Positions 52,888-60,523 of a stretch of 64,000 nt of DNA are shown piece after piece (the first letter of the stretch is position 1; each line of letters begins with the position of its first letter). Source of the DNA: Polynucleobacter paludilacus (lineage in GTDB: Bacteria; Pseudomonadota; Gammaproteobacteria; Burkholderiales; Burkholderiaceae). The position numbers and the translations under genes are program-made. The stretch is taken from assembly GCF_018687595.1 (NCBI RefSeq), contig NZ_CP061298.1, positions 434,001-498,000 on the forward strand, given 5' to 3'. The notes below the pieces were generated by a model. That model searched no databases. It was not told the origin of the DNA and saw only the letters and a list, made by a program, of their open reading frames with translations.

Positions 52888-53661
52888 ATGATTCAATTTC
52901 TGCATTCCGCCTCCAATATTGTTGATGGCTTACTCCTTATCTTGGTTGGCTTATTGTTCTCAACGGGCATTCCTTGGTACATCCGTTGGAAATATCAACT
53001 CAATCCCAGTGAGCATTTTGCAAAGGGTGCAGAGGAGGGCTTTAAGCTCTTCACCTCGATTACTTTGCTGTTAATTGCTTTCTCGTTGGTACGAGTTCAA
53101 GGCGATCACCGCAACGTGGAAGATTTAGTCTCTAGAGAATCCGCTGTGATTGTGAAGCTCAATCGTGCACTCGTGAGTTATGGTGGCAGAGATGCTGCAG
53201 AGCTCCGCAATGATCTAAAGGATTATGCGAATTCTTTGGTTGTGGATGAGTGGCCTAAAATGTCTCAGCGCGAGAGAAGTGAAGACTCTTCTAATAAACT
53301 AATTGACCTGACTCAGGGCATACGGTTATTAGATCCTAAAACTTCGGTGCAGCAACTGGCCCGCTCAGAAATCTTAAGCTCCTTAACGCAACTGTCAGAT
53401 GTGCGAGAAGCACGTTTATCCGCTAGTCATTTAGAGTTACCTCATTATTTATCTCAAGCTTTAATTGTTTCGATCACGATGCTCATCGTGTTTGGCTGGT
53501 TTCAGAATCCCTTGCAAAAAATGGTCGCCCATGTTGCTGGAGTGAGTATTGGCGTCTCGCTATTGCTGACATTATTAATTGCACTAGAGGGAATTTTCTT
53601 GGGCGAAAGCCAGGTAACTTCTGAGCCGATTGCACGTATTTTGCCTCTGCTAGGAGCTTAG
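52888..53661 (+). CDS. DUF4239-like inner-membrane protein
   Basis: This 257-residue protein has four predicted membrane helices in two pairs (about 10-31 and 52-70, then 190-207 and 212-236) with a soluble 120-residue segment between them containing RNDLKDYANSLVVDEWPKM. This layout and the YANSLVVDEWPKM segment resemble DUF4239 (bestrophin-like) proteins, whose role is unknown. It begins 49 bases after the exoprotein gene, with AAGAGAGC as ribosome site, and ends 5 bases before the first binding-protein gene, so it belongs to the same operon. It could form a channel or a membrane scaffold. Confidence 0.65.
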   Translation: MIQFLHSASNIVDGLLLILVGLLFSTGIPWYIRWKYQLNPSEHFAKGAEEGFKLFTSITLLLIAFSLVRVQGDHRNVEDLVSRESAVIVKLNRALVSYGGRDAAELRNDLKDYANSLVVDEWPKMSQRERSEDSSNKLIDLTQGIRLLDPKTSVQQLARSEILSSLTQLSDVREARLSASHLELPHYLSQALIVSITMLIVFGWFQNPLQKMVAHVAGVSIGVSLLLTLLIALEGIFLGESQVTSEPIARILPLLGA

Positions 53662-53666
53662 TCATT

Positions 53667-54452
53667 ATGAAGGCAAGCGAAGCGAATTCCATTAAGCAAT
53701 ACATTCAATTGCGTGGTTCAACGACCTTGCTCAGCTCAATACAAGCGATTGGTTCCCAATACATGGATGAATATCCGAGTATTGGCTTGCCTTTGTTGGG
53801 TGGTGGAACTAGCGCTGGTTATAAGTCTGTCCTAGATGGCACAGCAGATATTGGTATGGCCTCGGGCGCCATGCCTGAAGATATGGAAATCTGGGCAACC
53901 GCTCATAAACGTGCAGTACGCTCGATCAATATTGCTTATGACGGCATTGCCGTGATTGTGAATGCATCTAATTCCATTACCAATTTGAGCTTGGTTCAGC
54001 TCAGGGATATCTTCACAGGCAGAGTTGGTAACTGGAACGAAGTCAGCAAGTTATCAGGCAAGATTAATGTATACAGCCACCATCCTCAACGCGGCACCTA
54101 TGAGCCTTGGAAAAGATTAGTAGTGGGCAAAGAGCACATTACCCTGGGTGCGCAAATTGTGAACGACCATAAAGAGTTATTTGCCGATTTACTGAAAGAC
54201 CCCTTAGGTATTAGCTATGTCAGTACAACATTCTTAGGTAAGGCGAATCTCAAAGTGCTATCTGTAAATGACTTTCTGCCAACCTACGAGAACCTGCGTG
54301 CTAATCAGTATCCGATTCGTAATAATCTGTTGTTGATTGCCCCTGAGCAAACCTCGGATCAAGTTAAGCAATTTATTGATTACTGCTTGAATCCTAGCAA
54401 GGGGCAGGCCTTAATTAAAAAAAATGGCCTAGTGCCTATTGTTACTGGATAA
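53667..54452 (+). CDS. PstS-like binding-fold protein without signal peptide
   Basis: This 261-residue protein has the PBP-like fold of PstS-type phosphate-binding proteins: RGSTTLLSSIQAIGSQYMDEYP at the N terminus, GGGTSAGYKSVLDGTADIGMASG, LRDIFTGRVGNWNEV and a C-terminal FIDYCLNPSKGQALIKKNG. The ligand-loop residues GSTT and GTSAG are present, so anion binding is plausible. It starts directly at the domain with no signal sequence or membrane segment, unlike secreted relatives. An upstream start is excluded by stops, and TAGGAG lies before the ATG. It is therefore probably cytosolic unless it is carried by a partner. Confidence 0.75.
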   Translation: MKASEANSIKQYIQLRGSTTLLSSIQAIGSQYMDEYPSIGLPLLGGGTSAGYKSVLDGTADIGMASGAMPEDMEIWATAHKRAVRSINIAYDGIAVIVNASNSITNLSLVQLRDIFTGRVGNWNEVSKLSGKINVYSHHPQRGTYEPWKRLVVGKEHITLGAQIVNDHKELFADLLKDPLGISYVSTTFLGKANLKVLSVNDFLPTYENLRANQYPIRNNLLLIAPEQTSDQVKQFIDYCLNPSKGQALIKKNGLVPIVTG

Positions 54453-54464
54453 GACTTTAATTCA

Positions 54465-55295
54465 ATGGAACGTAGAGAGCTTCTGAAGCGTGTTGGACTG
54501 GGGTCCCTGATTGCAGTTGCTGGTGTGGGTGGCTTATATTCCTATCCCTTAATCTTTTCAAAGGCACATAAAAGTCTCATGATTGCTGGATCTTCAGCAG
54601 TCAGTCGATTCGTATCCTTCCTAGTCGAGCCTTTCTTGAAGCAAGACCCCAATGTGGATATAGCGCTAGAAGGTGGCGATTCTTTAACGGGCTTAGTCAG
54701 TCTAGTGAATGGCGGTATTGACATTGCCATGATGTCGAGAGGACTCTCGTTTGACGAGTACAACCCAGACTTGGTGGTTAATCTCTTGGGTTTCGAGGGG
54801 GTGGCATTGATTGTGAACCCCAATAATCCTGTGCAAGGATTAAGTATTGAACAAGTCAACGGCATCTTGCGTGGTCAAATTAAGAATTGGTCTGAGCTAG
54901 GTGGGCTTACTGGGGAAATCCAGGTATACGGTAGAAACGAAAGCTCTACCACGCGAGGCTTAATCCAATACTTTGTGATGAAGGGTGCCGCCTTTTCTAG
55001 TAAGACCAAAAATTTAGAGAGCGCTAAACAAGTAGTTGACGCAGTTGCTGGTGATCGTAATGCGTTTGCTTATGTCACTGCAAAATATTTAGAAAATCGG
55101 ATACGCGGACTTGCCATTGGTGGGGTTGAGGTAAGTAATAAGTCATTGTTGCTTGGTACATACCCCTTGCGTAGAGAAATCTTTCTCGTAACTAAAACAC
55201 CGAGTACGGCGGTAACGAAGCAATTTATTGCCTTTGGTCTTGGGAATGCCGGACAAGATATTCTAGAAGACCGTGGCTTAACGAGAATCAATTAA
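54465..55295 (+). CDS. PstS-like binding protein with twin-arginine-type N terminus
   Basis: This 276-residue PBP-like protein starts MERRELLKRVGLGSLIAVAGVGGLYSYP, an RRxLLK twin-arginine-type signal or uncleaved anchor, so export through Tat or retention at the membrane is likely. The domain follows: AGSSAVSRFVSFLVEPFLK, ALEGGDSLTGLVSLVNGGIDIAMMSR, VNGILRGQIKNWSELGG and YGRNESSTTRGLIQYFV, then a C-terminal helix. It is homologous in layout to the preceding gene, from which it is separated by 12 bases, but diverged in sequence. No permease or ATPase genes accompany it. The ligand is unknown; phosphate-like anions are possible. Confidence 0.77.
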   Translation: MERRELLKRVGLGSLIAVAGVGGLYSYPLIFSKAHKSLMIAGSSAVSRFVSFLVEPFLKQDPNVDIALEGGDSLTGLVSLVNGGIDIAMMSRGLSFDEYNPDLVVNLLGFEGVALIVNPNNPVQGLSIEQVNGILRGQIKNWSELGGLTGEIQVYGRNESSTTRGLIQYFVMKGAAFSSKTKNLESAKQVVDAVAGDRNAFAYVTAKYLENRIRGLAIGGVEVSNKSLLLGTYPLRREIFLVTKTPSTAVTKQFIAFGLGNAGQDILEDRGLTRIN

Positions 55296-55301
55296 ATATC
55301 T

Positions 55302-56555
55302 ATGGCTAAGGAAATCATCGAGAAAGACTTTGAAGACTACGTACATGATGGTCTTGAATGGCTTAGAAGCAAACATCATATTCGTAAGGGCTTGGCCTTA
55401 ATCGCGATTGCGTGTTTGGTAGGGGTTGCTGGCAAGTTTGCTTATGAGCTCTATCCTCGTCACTATAAGATGACAGTCAGCGGCGGCGGTATGTTAACTA
55501 AGAGTCACTTCCTTGCCAAAATCTTGGAAGAAGAGGCTTCCCAGCAACGCTTATCTCTGAAAGTAGCACCTACTCCCGGATCTTATGAGGCTCTGCAGGC
55601 GCTTGACAATGGCAGCTTAGATTTGGCTTTTGTGCAATCTGGTATTGATGTATCGAATTACCCCAACGTGCGCTATGTGGCCTCTATCGAGCCCGAACTG
55701 GTGCAGTTCTTGGTTAAACCCAACATCAAACAAATTGCTGACCTCAAGGGTAAGACTATCAACCTTGGTAAAAAGCATGAGGGTGTGAGTGTTATCTCTA
55801 ATCAGATTTTGCATTTCTCAGGATTTGTCCCCGATGTGGATTTCACCGAGACTGACTTCAGTGATGAAGAGCTCTTAAGCATGAAGCCTGATTTACTGCC
55901 TGACGTGATTGTTCAGGTGGCATACGCTCCATCACCAGTCGTCGATTTCTTGGTGCAAAAGCGGGACTATCGCTTATTGGAAATGCCATTTCCCCCATCT
56001 TTAGCCACACGCTTGGGCTGGGTGGCGGACAGCAAAATTTTGGCTTACATGTATCGGATTGTTCCGCCTGTACCCTCAACTGATATTCAAGTGGTTGGGG
56101 TCAACTTAAATATCCTCGCGGGAAAAAATGTCGACCCCAGAGCCATCGTGAAATTCTTAAAAGTCCTTTACAGCCCCTTTACGGCAGCGCGGTTTGGAAT
56201 TCCGATTCCTGAGGATCGTTTCTTGACCTCGTCGGGATTTCAGCTCTCATCTGGAACCGAAGCCTACATAGAAGAAAAGCAGCCGTTTATTACCAATGCT
56301 TTGCTTGATCGCATTAAAGCCACGATTGGTTTGATCATGAGCTTAGGATCTATTCTCTTGGTGGTGTTCAAATGGTTTAGAAGGCCAGAGGATGATCAAG
56401 AGGAGTCCGAAGAAGTTCCAGCGTCTCACGGCGATCTACCTGTGACAGCCTCCGTGCATGACGTTGTAGTAACAACAGGCCCCTCTACTGCAACGACATC
56501 GGTAACAGATCGTTTGGGTACGGCTATCTCTAGCGTGGAATCTCTCGATAAGTAA
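55302..56555 (+). CDS. TAXI-family binding protein anchored by two membrane helices
   Basis: This 417-residue protein has an N-terminal cytosolic stretch (about 1-27), a first helix (about 30-48, LALIAIACLVGVAGKFAYEL), a periplasmic TAXI/TRAP-type solute-binding domain (about 55-330, with GSYEALQALDNGSLDLAFVQSG and IADLKGKTINLGKKHEGVSV), a second helix (about 338-357, LIMSLGSILLVVFKWF), and a 60-residue acidic, Thr/Ser-rich cytosolic tail. TAXI proteins normally bind solutes for TRAP carriers, but no TRAP membrane subunit is here. The double anchor and tail suggest a receptor. Its TAA overlaps the TpsB ATG (TAATG). Confidence 0.75.
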   Translation: MAKEIIEKDFEDYVHDGLEWLRSKHHIRKGLALIAIACLVGVAGKFAYELYPRHYKMTVSGGGMLTKSHFLAKILEEEASQQRLSLKVAPTPGSYEALQALDNGSLDLAFVQSGIDVSNYPNVRYVASIEPELVQFLVKPNIKQIADLKGKTINLGKKHEGVSVISNQILHFSGFVPDVDFTETDFSDEELLSMKPDLLPDVIVQVAYAPSPVVDFLVQKRDYRLLEMPFPPSLATRLGWVADSKILAYMYRIVPPVPSTDIQVVGVNLNILAGKNVDPRAIVKFLKVLYSPFTAARFGIPIPEDRFLTSSGFQLSSGTEAYIEEKQPFITNALLDRIKATIGLIMSLGSILLVVFKWFRRPEDDQEESEEVPASHGDLPVTASVHDVVVTTGPSTATTSVTDRLGTAISSVESLDK

Positions 56556-58342
56556 TGAGTATTTTTCAGGTTCGTATGATGTGCTCGTTGAAGAGCTTGC
56601 TTCAAAGTGTAGTCTTAACAGCCTATTTGATAACGGTGACACAGCATGTTTTGGCTCAAGTCGATGCAGGCGCCCTACAGCAAGGGCTTGAGAGGCAGTT
56701 ACCGTCCACCAGCCCGCTAGCATTGCCCCAGATTGAAACAAGCAAGCCAGCGCAGCCAAGCGCCCCTACTGGGAGTGAGGTTCGCTTTACACCGACCCGT
56801 TTTGTTTTAGAGGGAATTCATTCTCTACCAGAAGCAGAAGTGCAGGCTGTGCTTCAACCATGGCTCAACATTCCAGTCAGCTTTGAAGACTTAAGACGAG
56901 CATGCGATGCGATTCAAAATCTCTATCGCAGTAAAGGTTTGACCGTTCAAGCAGTAGTTCCACCGCAAAAAGTGCAAGACGGCGTTGTGAAGATTTTGAT
57001 CACCGAGGCAAAGTTAGGGAAGGTGACCGTAGAAACTCCCAAAGGAGAAACCCGCTTTAGCAAAGAGCGTGCGGCAAGCTATATCACTTATGCCAATCCC
57101 ATCAATGAGCCGCTAAATATGGAGTCACTCCAAAGAGCGATCATTATTTTGAATGAGACCCCTGGCGTTGCTGCTAATGTGCAGTTACAAAGAGGGGTAA
57201 ATAAAGGGGATGTTGATGTCAACGTCCAACTCACTCAGCCTGAGCTCTTGCAAGGGCGAGTTGAGGTGAATAATTATGGCAGCCGTACTACTGGAGCAAA
57301 TCAGGCAGTTGTTTCATTGAATCTCAATGGACCACTGGGTATTGGCGACTTCGCTTCACTTAATACGATTTCTTCACAGGGCTCGCAATATCTGCAGGGA
57401 TTAATCTCTCTGCCGGTAGATGAAAATGGCTTACGTTTTGGTATATCCGGGACTTACTTGCAATACATCGATGTGAGCAACTATACCGATAACGGAGGGA
57501 AGGGTACTGCATGGACAACGGGCTTAAGTGCTGCCTATCCCGTTCTGCGTAGCGCAGGCGCCAATCTCAACGCCAGCCTCAATTACGATATTAAAAGTTA
57601 TAACAACATTAACTTTTTGACGGATACGGTTACTAGCGCTTACAACATCAATAACCTTTCGGCTGGATTATCTGGCAACTTGGCTGATAACTTTTTTGGA
57701 TCGCCAGCAGTAAGCGCTGGCACTGTGACATTGATTTTGGGGCACTTACAAATGCTAGCCACTAGCCCAGTAAGTTATGGCGCCTACGATGTTCCGAATT
57801 CTTCTCCGACTGCTTATGCGCCGATTACACCATCTAATTTTGCTAAAGCAACATTCTCTGCTTTACGTAATCAACAGCTCTTTGGTGATGACATCACATC
57901 ACTATACACATCGCTCTCGGGTCAACTTGCTTCCGTAAACCTCAACTCTGCTGAGCAGATCTATCTCGGCGGGCCTTATGGCGTGCGTGCCTATCCTCTA
58001 TCTCAATCGGGAGGTGCTCAAGGCGGGTTATTTTCATTAGAACTTAGACAAAAGCTAGAAACAAAATTGATGGTGTATGGTTTTTTTGATGCTGGTGTTG
58101 TTCAGCAATACAAGGCCCTCTATCCGAGCTGGCAAGGCGAAACCAATGCCAATAATACTTACTCGCTCATGGGGGCAGGGTTTGGGGTGAAATGGGATTA
58201 TGTTGGCTGGAACCTGGGCGCCATGGTGGCCTGGAAGGTAGGCATCAATCCCTTGTATAGCTCTACTGGACAAGCGGTGAATACCGACGGTACGACAACT
58301 CAGCCACGTGGCTGGGTCACTGCAGCCTACGCTTTCCAATAA
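56555..58342 (+). CDS. Two-partner-secretion outer-membrane transporter (TpsB, ShlB/FhaC family)
   Basis: This 595-residue outer-membrane pore secretes TpsA exoproteins. It has a signal peptide ending VLAQ, a Pro-rich plug linker, two POTRA domains (about 75-230; VRFTPTRFVLEGIHSLPEAE and RRACDAIQNLYRSKGLTVQAVVPPQ), and a 16-strand barrel with the conserved L6 loop GGPYGVRAYP (about 470-480, the VRGY motif of FhaC, here VRAY). Its ATG overlaps the stop of the TAXI-like gene. The exoprotein partner is five genes upstream rather than adjacent, an unusual order, and the four genes between may take part in the same process. Confidence 0.88.
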   Translation: MSIFQVRMMCSLKSLLQSVVLTAYLITVTQHVLAQVDAGALQQGLERQLPSTSPLALPQIETSKPAQPSAPTGSEVRFTPTRFVLEGIHSLPEAEVQAVLQPWLNIPVSFEDLRRACDAIQNLYRSKGLTVQAVVPPQKVQDGVVKILITEAKLGKVTVETPKGETRFSKERAASYITYANPINEPLNMESLQRAIIILNETPGVAANVQLQRGVNKGDVDVNVQLTQPELLQGRVEVNNYGSRTTGANQAVVSLNLNGPLGIGDFASLNTISSQGSQYLQGLISLPVDENGLRFGISGTYLQYIDVSNYTDNGGKGTAWTTGLSAAYPVLRSAGANLNASLNYDIKSYNNINFLTDTVTSAYNINNLSAGLSGNLADNFFGSPAVSAGTVTLILGHLQMLATSPVSYGAYDVPNSSPTAYAPITPSNFAKATFSALRNQQLFGDDITSLYTSLSGQLASVNLNSAEQIYLGGPYGVRAYPLSQSGGAQGGLFSLELRQKLETKLMVYGFFDAGVVQQYKALYPSWQGETNANNTYSLMGAGFGVKWDYVGWNLGAMVAWKVGINPLYSSTGQAVNTDGTTTQPRGWVTAAYAFQ

Positions 58343-58419
58343 AACCCCCATCAAAATCGTCTAAACTCAGTGTCTAGGTGAGATTCTGGATCTACCCAAG
58401 TGATTTCTGAGGAATAGTT

Positions 58420-58779
58420 ATGAAGCGCATTATGTTGTTGTCCAAAATTCATCGTGCTGTTGTTACCGAAGCTGATCTTCATTACGAAGGTTCTTGTGGT
58501 ATTGATGAATCTTTGCTGAAGGCAGCGGATATGCACGAGTTTGAAAAAATTGAACTCTACAACATCAATAATGGCGAGCGTTTCTCTACCTACATTATCA
58601 AAGCGGCTGCAGGATCTGGAATCATTTCATTGAATGGGGCTGCTGCACGTAGAGCGCATGTTGGTGATCATCTGATTATTTGTACTTATGGCGCCATTGA
58701 TGACTCTGAAGTTGCGCAACATGTGCCTAAGATTGTTCTGGTTGGCGACAAAAATGAGATCACCAAAATCAAGAGTTAA
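58420..58779 (+). CDS. panD: Aspartate 1-decarboxylase
   Basis: PanD decarboxylates aspartate to beta-alanine for pantothenate synthesis. The 119-residue pro-enzyme has the self-cleavage site Gly24-Ser25 (HYEGSCGID), which makes the pyruvoyl cofactor, plus KIELYNINNGERFSTYIIK and GSGIISLNGAAARRAHVGDHLIICTYG. Beta-alanine is used by PanC, encoded at the left end. It stands alone behind the secretion island, with 77 bases between the TpsB stop and its ATG, and converges on a small hypothetical gene. Confidence 0.95.
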   Translation: MKRIMLLSKIHRAVVTEADLHYEGSCGIDESLLKAADMHEFEKIELYNINNGERFSTYIIKAAAGSGIISLNGAAARRAHVGDHLIICTYGAIDDSEVAQHVPKIVLVGDKNEITKIKS

Positions 58780-58790
58780 TTGCTTATGAT

Positions 58791-59009
58791 TTAGTTCTCG
58801 AGCACCACAATTTCCCCTAAGGAAGTCTTTTCTCGAAACTGCGAGAAAGAAAAAAGCGCTTTGATGCTTGAAGTTTTAATAATCTCAATCATTCCCTCAG
58901 GAGTAAGCACCGCAGGGTATTCGCCTGGGGGAAAGATCGTATCTAAAGCCTCAGTAGTCGGCTTTCCCTGAATGCGTAGGATTAAGTTCTTGGTGATTTC
59001 AATGCGCAT
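58791..59009 (-). CDS. Unrecognised 72-residue protein
   Basis: This 72-residue soluble protein of unknown function begins MRIEITKNLILRIQGKPTTE and has the central segment FPPGEYPAVLTPEGMIEIIK, suggesting a small beta-rich fold. It has no cysteine, signal peptide or membrane helix. It converges on panD with 11 bases between the stops. A perfect palindrome (59022-59038) lies 13 bases upstream of the ATG, so it may be controlled, or autoregulated, from that site. There is no strong Shine-Dalgarno site. Coding is supported mainly by the sensible protein composition and position. Confidence 0.55.
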   Translation of the reverse strand: MRIEITKNLILRIQGKPTTEALDTIFPPGEYPAVLTPEGMIEIIKTSSIKALFSFSQFREKTSLGEIVVLEN

Positions 59010-59021
59010 GACTTATATTAA

Positions 59022-59038
59022 GTTCTAATAATTAGAAC
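59022..59038. promoter_or_regulatory. 17-base perfect palindrome, operator-like
   Basis: GTTCTAAT-a-ATTAGAAC is a perfect inverted repeat centred on one base, 13 bases upstream of the 72-residue gene and about 180 bases upstream of the second P-II gene. The short symmetric form suits a homodimeric regulator such as an Xre- or TetR-type protein. No regulator is adjacent. Confidence 0.5.
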
Positions 59039-59157
59039 AATAGAGTACTGTGCACAATTTTAGTTAAGTCATGCACCAAGATGGGTTCTTAATGAATCTA
59101 TTATTTTCAAATCTATCCGAGTACATTCTGATGCACAAAATCAGGGCAATTATTTGA

Positions 59158-59186
59158 TTGACACAAAATCGTCACAATGATTGAAT
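59158..59186 (+). promoter_or_regulatory. Possible promoter of the second P-II gene
   Basis: A perfect -35 TTGACA (59158-59163) and a weaker -10 TTGAAT (59181-59186) are spaced by 17 bases. The predicted leader would be about 25 bases. I found no clear sigma-54 GG-GC pair in 59010-59218, so nitrogen control through sigma-54 is not supported here. Confidence 0.35.
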
Positions 59187-59218
59187 GGTGTTTACTCCAC
59201 CATTCATCTTCCTATGTC

Positions 59219-59557
59219 ATGAAACTCATTACTGCAATTATTAAACCCTTCAAGTTAGATGAGGTTCAGGAAGGCCTTGCTCATATTGGGGTTGAAGGCA
59301 TGACAACTTATGATGTGCGTGGCTTTGGTCGTCAAAAGGGGCACACCGAACTCTATCGTGGCGCAGAGTATGTGATTGACTTTATTTTGAAACTCAAAAT
59401 CGAGGTTGCTGTCGTGGATTCGAAATTAGAAGAAGCGCTTAATCTCATTTCTCGTGCGGCATATACCGGCAAGATTGGAGACGGTAAGGTTTTTGTTACG
59501 CCACTCAATGAGGTGGTTCGCATCCGTACGGGAGAGAGCGGACAGGCCGCTCTCTGA
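59219..59557 (+). CDS. Nitrogen regulatory protein P-II (second copy)
   Basis: This is a 112-residue P-II protein with [21 protein letters not shown]-loop [18 protein letters not shown] including Tyr51, and GKIGDGKVFVTPLNEVVRIRTGESG. It differs from the copy at 38734 mainly in the region after residue 15 and around the B-loop. Paralogues of the GlnK type usually sit beside amtB, but there is no ammonium transporter here. I chose ATG 59219, the standard start, over the in-frame ATG 59177. The 3' end carries a strong hairpin (59533-59555) reaching the stop codon. Confidence 0.94.
   Translation: MKLITAIIKPFKLDEVQEGLAHIGVEGMTTYDVRGFGRQKGHTELYRGAEYVIDFILKLKIEVAVVDSKLEEALNLISRAAYTGKIGDGKVFVTPLNEVVRIRTGESGQAAL
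59533..59555 (+). repeat. 9-bp hairpin overlapping the P-II stop codon
   Basis: AGAGAGCGG (59533-59541) pairs perfectly with CCGCTCTCT (59547-59555) around the loop ACAGG. No T-run follows, so it may protect the 3' end or aid termination between the convergent P-II and lipoprotein genes, whose stops are 4 bases apart. Confidence 0.6.
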
Positions 59558-59561
59558 TGGG

Positions 59562-60116
59562 CTACTGAGTACCTTGCTGAAACTGATGATCGGCTGCATC
59601 CATAAAGCCAATGATGTAAGGTGAGGGCACAAAGAGTACGCTCTCGCCGCCACGCTGCGCATGAATATTGACTTGGAAACCGGTCTTCGCATGCTGAATT
59701 AAGAAGTCTTCTGTAAGGCTGATAGCCATCATTTCTCGCATGAGACAGCGACCATTGAAACAGGCTCCCGCTTCTCTGGAAACAACATTAAATGTCACCT
59801 TGTCTTGATTCACTAAACTAGCCGAGTCGTATAAGCGCCAGTTATTGGGGTAGATCAATAGCACCATGAGTTGATAGTTCTTAGTGCCTTGAGCAGTCTT
59901 TTGAGCCTGCAGACCAAAAGTTTGGTCAGTATTATTAGCATCCATCGTATTAATGGTGGGGCCAACATAGCTTTGAGTATTGGAGTTGCCATTGTTGACT
60001 AAGTTAGTGGCAAGATAAACGGCTTGCGCTTCATCCGCTTTAATCTGAGGATCATTATTATGAGAGCAGGCACAAAGTCCTCCAATGAGTACCAAGCAGA
60101 GGGCAAATCGTTTCAT
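59562..60116 (-). CDS. Putative lipoprotein of unknown function
   Basis: This 184-residue protein has a lipoprotein signal peptide (MKRFALCLVLIGGLCACSH) with cleavage expected before the Cys of the L-x-A-C lipobox. The mature part begins with an Asn/Asp-rich stretch and contains YQLMVLLIYPNNWRLYDSASL and EAGACFNGRCLMREMMAISL, with a conserved-looking Cys pair. I do not recognise the family. ATG 60116 has AAGGAA 8 bases upstream and is preferred over 60164. It is divergent from another small lipoprotein gene and converges on the second P-II gene. Confidence 0.7.
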   Translation of the reverse strand: MKRFALCLVLIGGLCACSHNNDPQIKADEAQAVYLATNLVNNGNSNTQSYVGPTINTMDANNTDQTFGLQAQKTAQGTKNYQLMVLLIYPNNWRLYDSASLVNQDKVTFNVVSREAGACFNGRCLMREMMAISLTEDFLIQHAKTGFQVNIHAQRGGESVLFVPSPYIIGFMDAADHQFQQGTQ

Positions 60117-60217
60117 ATTTAAATTCCTTGTAATTGCCGGCAGTATGCGGCGGGGCTCTATCAATCCAATGCTCTAGAGTATATTAGACGTCAGTGAACG
60201 CGCTAATAAAGAGCTCT

Positions 60218-60490
60218 ATGAATAACTGCCGAATCATTCGTCTTACCCTGTTGAGTAGCCTTTTATTTGCTTTGGGGGCCTGTGGCACCCCAGCAAGCGA
60301 ATTTGGGGTCTATCGACAATCAGACGGTACGATTGGGGTTCATGCTCCCAAAGATGCCAAAGAATCCGAGGCACAGGCAGCTGCCCTAGAGGAATGTAAA
60401 AAGGATGGAAAACGATTCGTCTCCATCCTTGAACAGCGTAAAACCGTAAACAGTAATTACCCAACAACCTATCTTTACAGCTGTCGATAG
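60218..60490 (+). CDS. Small putative lipoprotein
   Basis: This 90-residue exported protein has a lipoprotein signal (CRIIRLTLLSSLLFALGACGT, lipobox LGAC) and a short mature domain with FGVYRQSDGTIGVHAPKDAKE, an acidic/Ala-rich helix, and two cysteines (LEECKKDGKRF and the penultimate YSCR) that could form a disulfide. The family is not recognised. I chose ATG 60218; GTG 60194 is in frame. It ends 21 bases before the stop of the H1-like gene, with a palindrome TTGCTTAGCTAAGCAA (60508-60523) at the junction. Confidence 0.65.
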   Translation: MNNCRIIRLTLLSSLLFALGACGTPASEFGVYRQSDGTIGVHAPKDAKESEAQAAALEECKKDGKRFVSILEQRKTVNSNYPTTYLYSCR

Positions 60491-60507
60491 GCCGCTGGTT
60501 GCGCTAC

Positions 60508-60523
60508 TTGCTTAGCTAAGCAA
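60508..60523. repeat. 16-base perfect palindrome at convergent gene ends
   Basis: TTGCTTAG is followed directly by CTAAGCAA, overlapping the last codons of the H1-like gene between two convergent genes. It may act as a weak bidirectional terminator stem. Confidence 0.45.
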
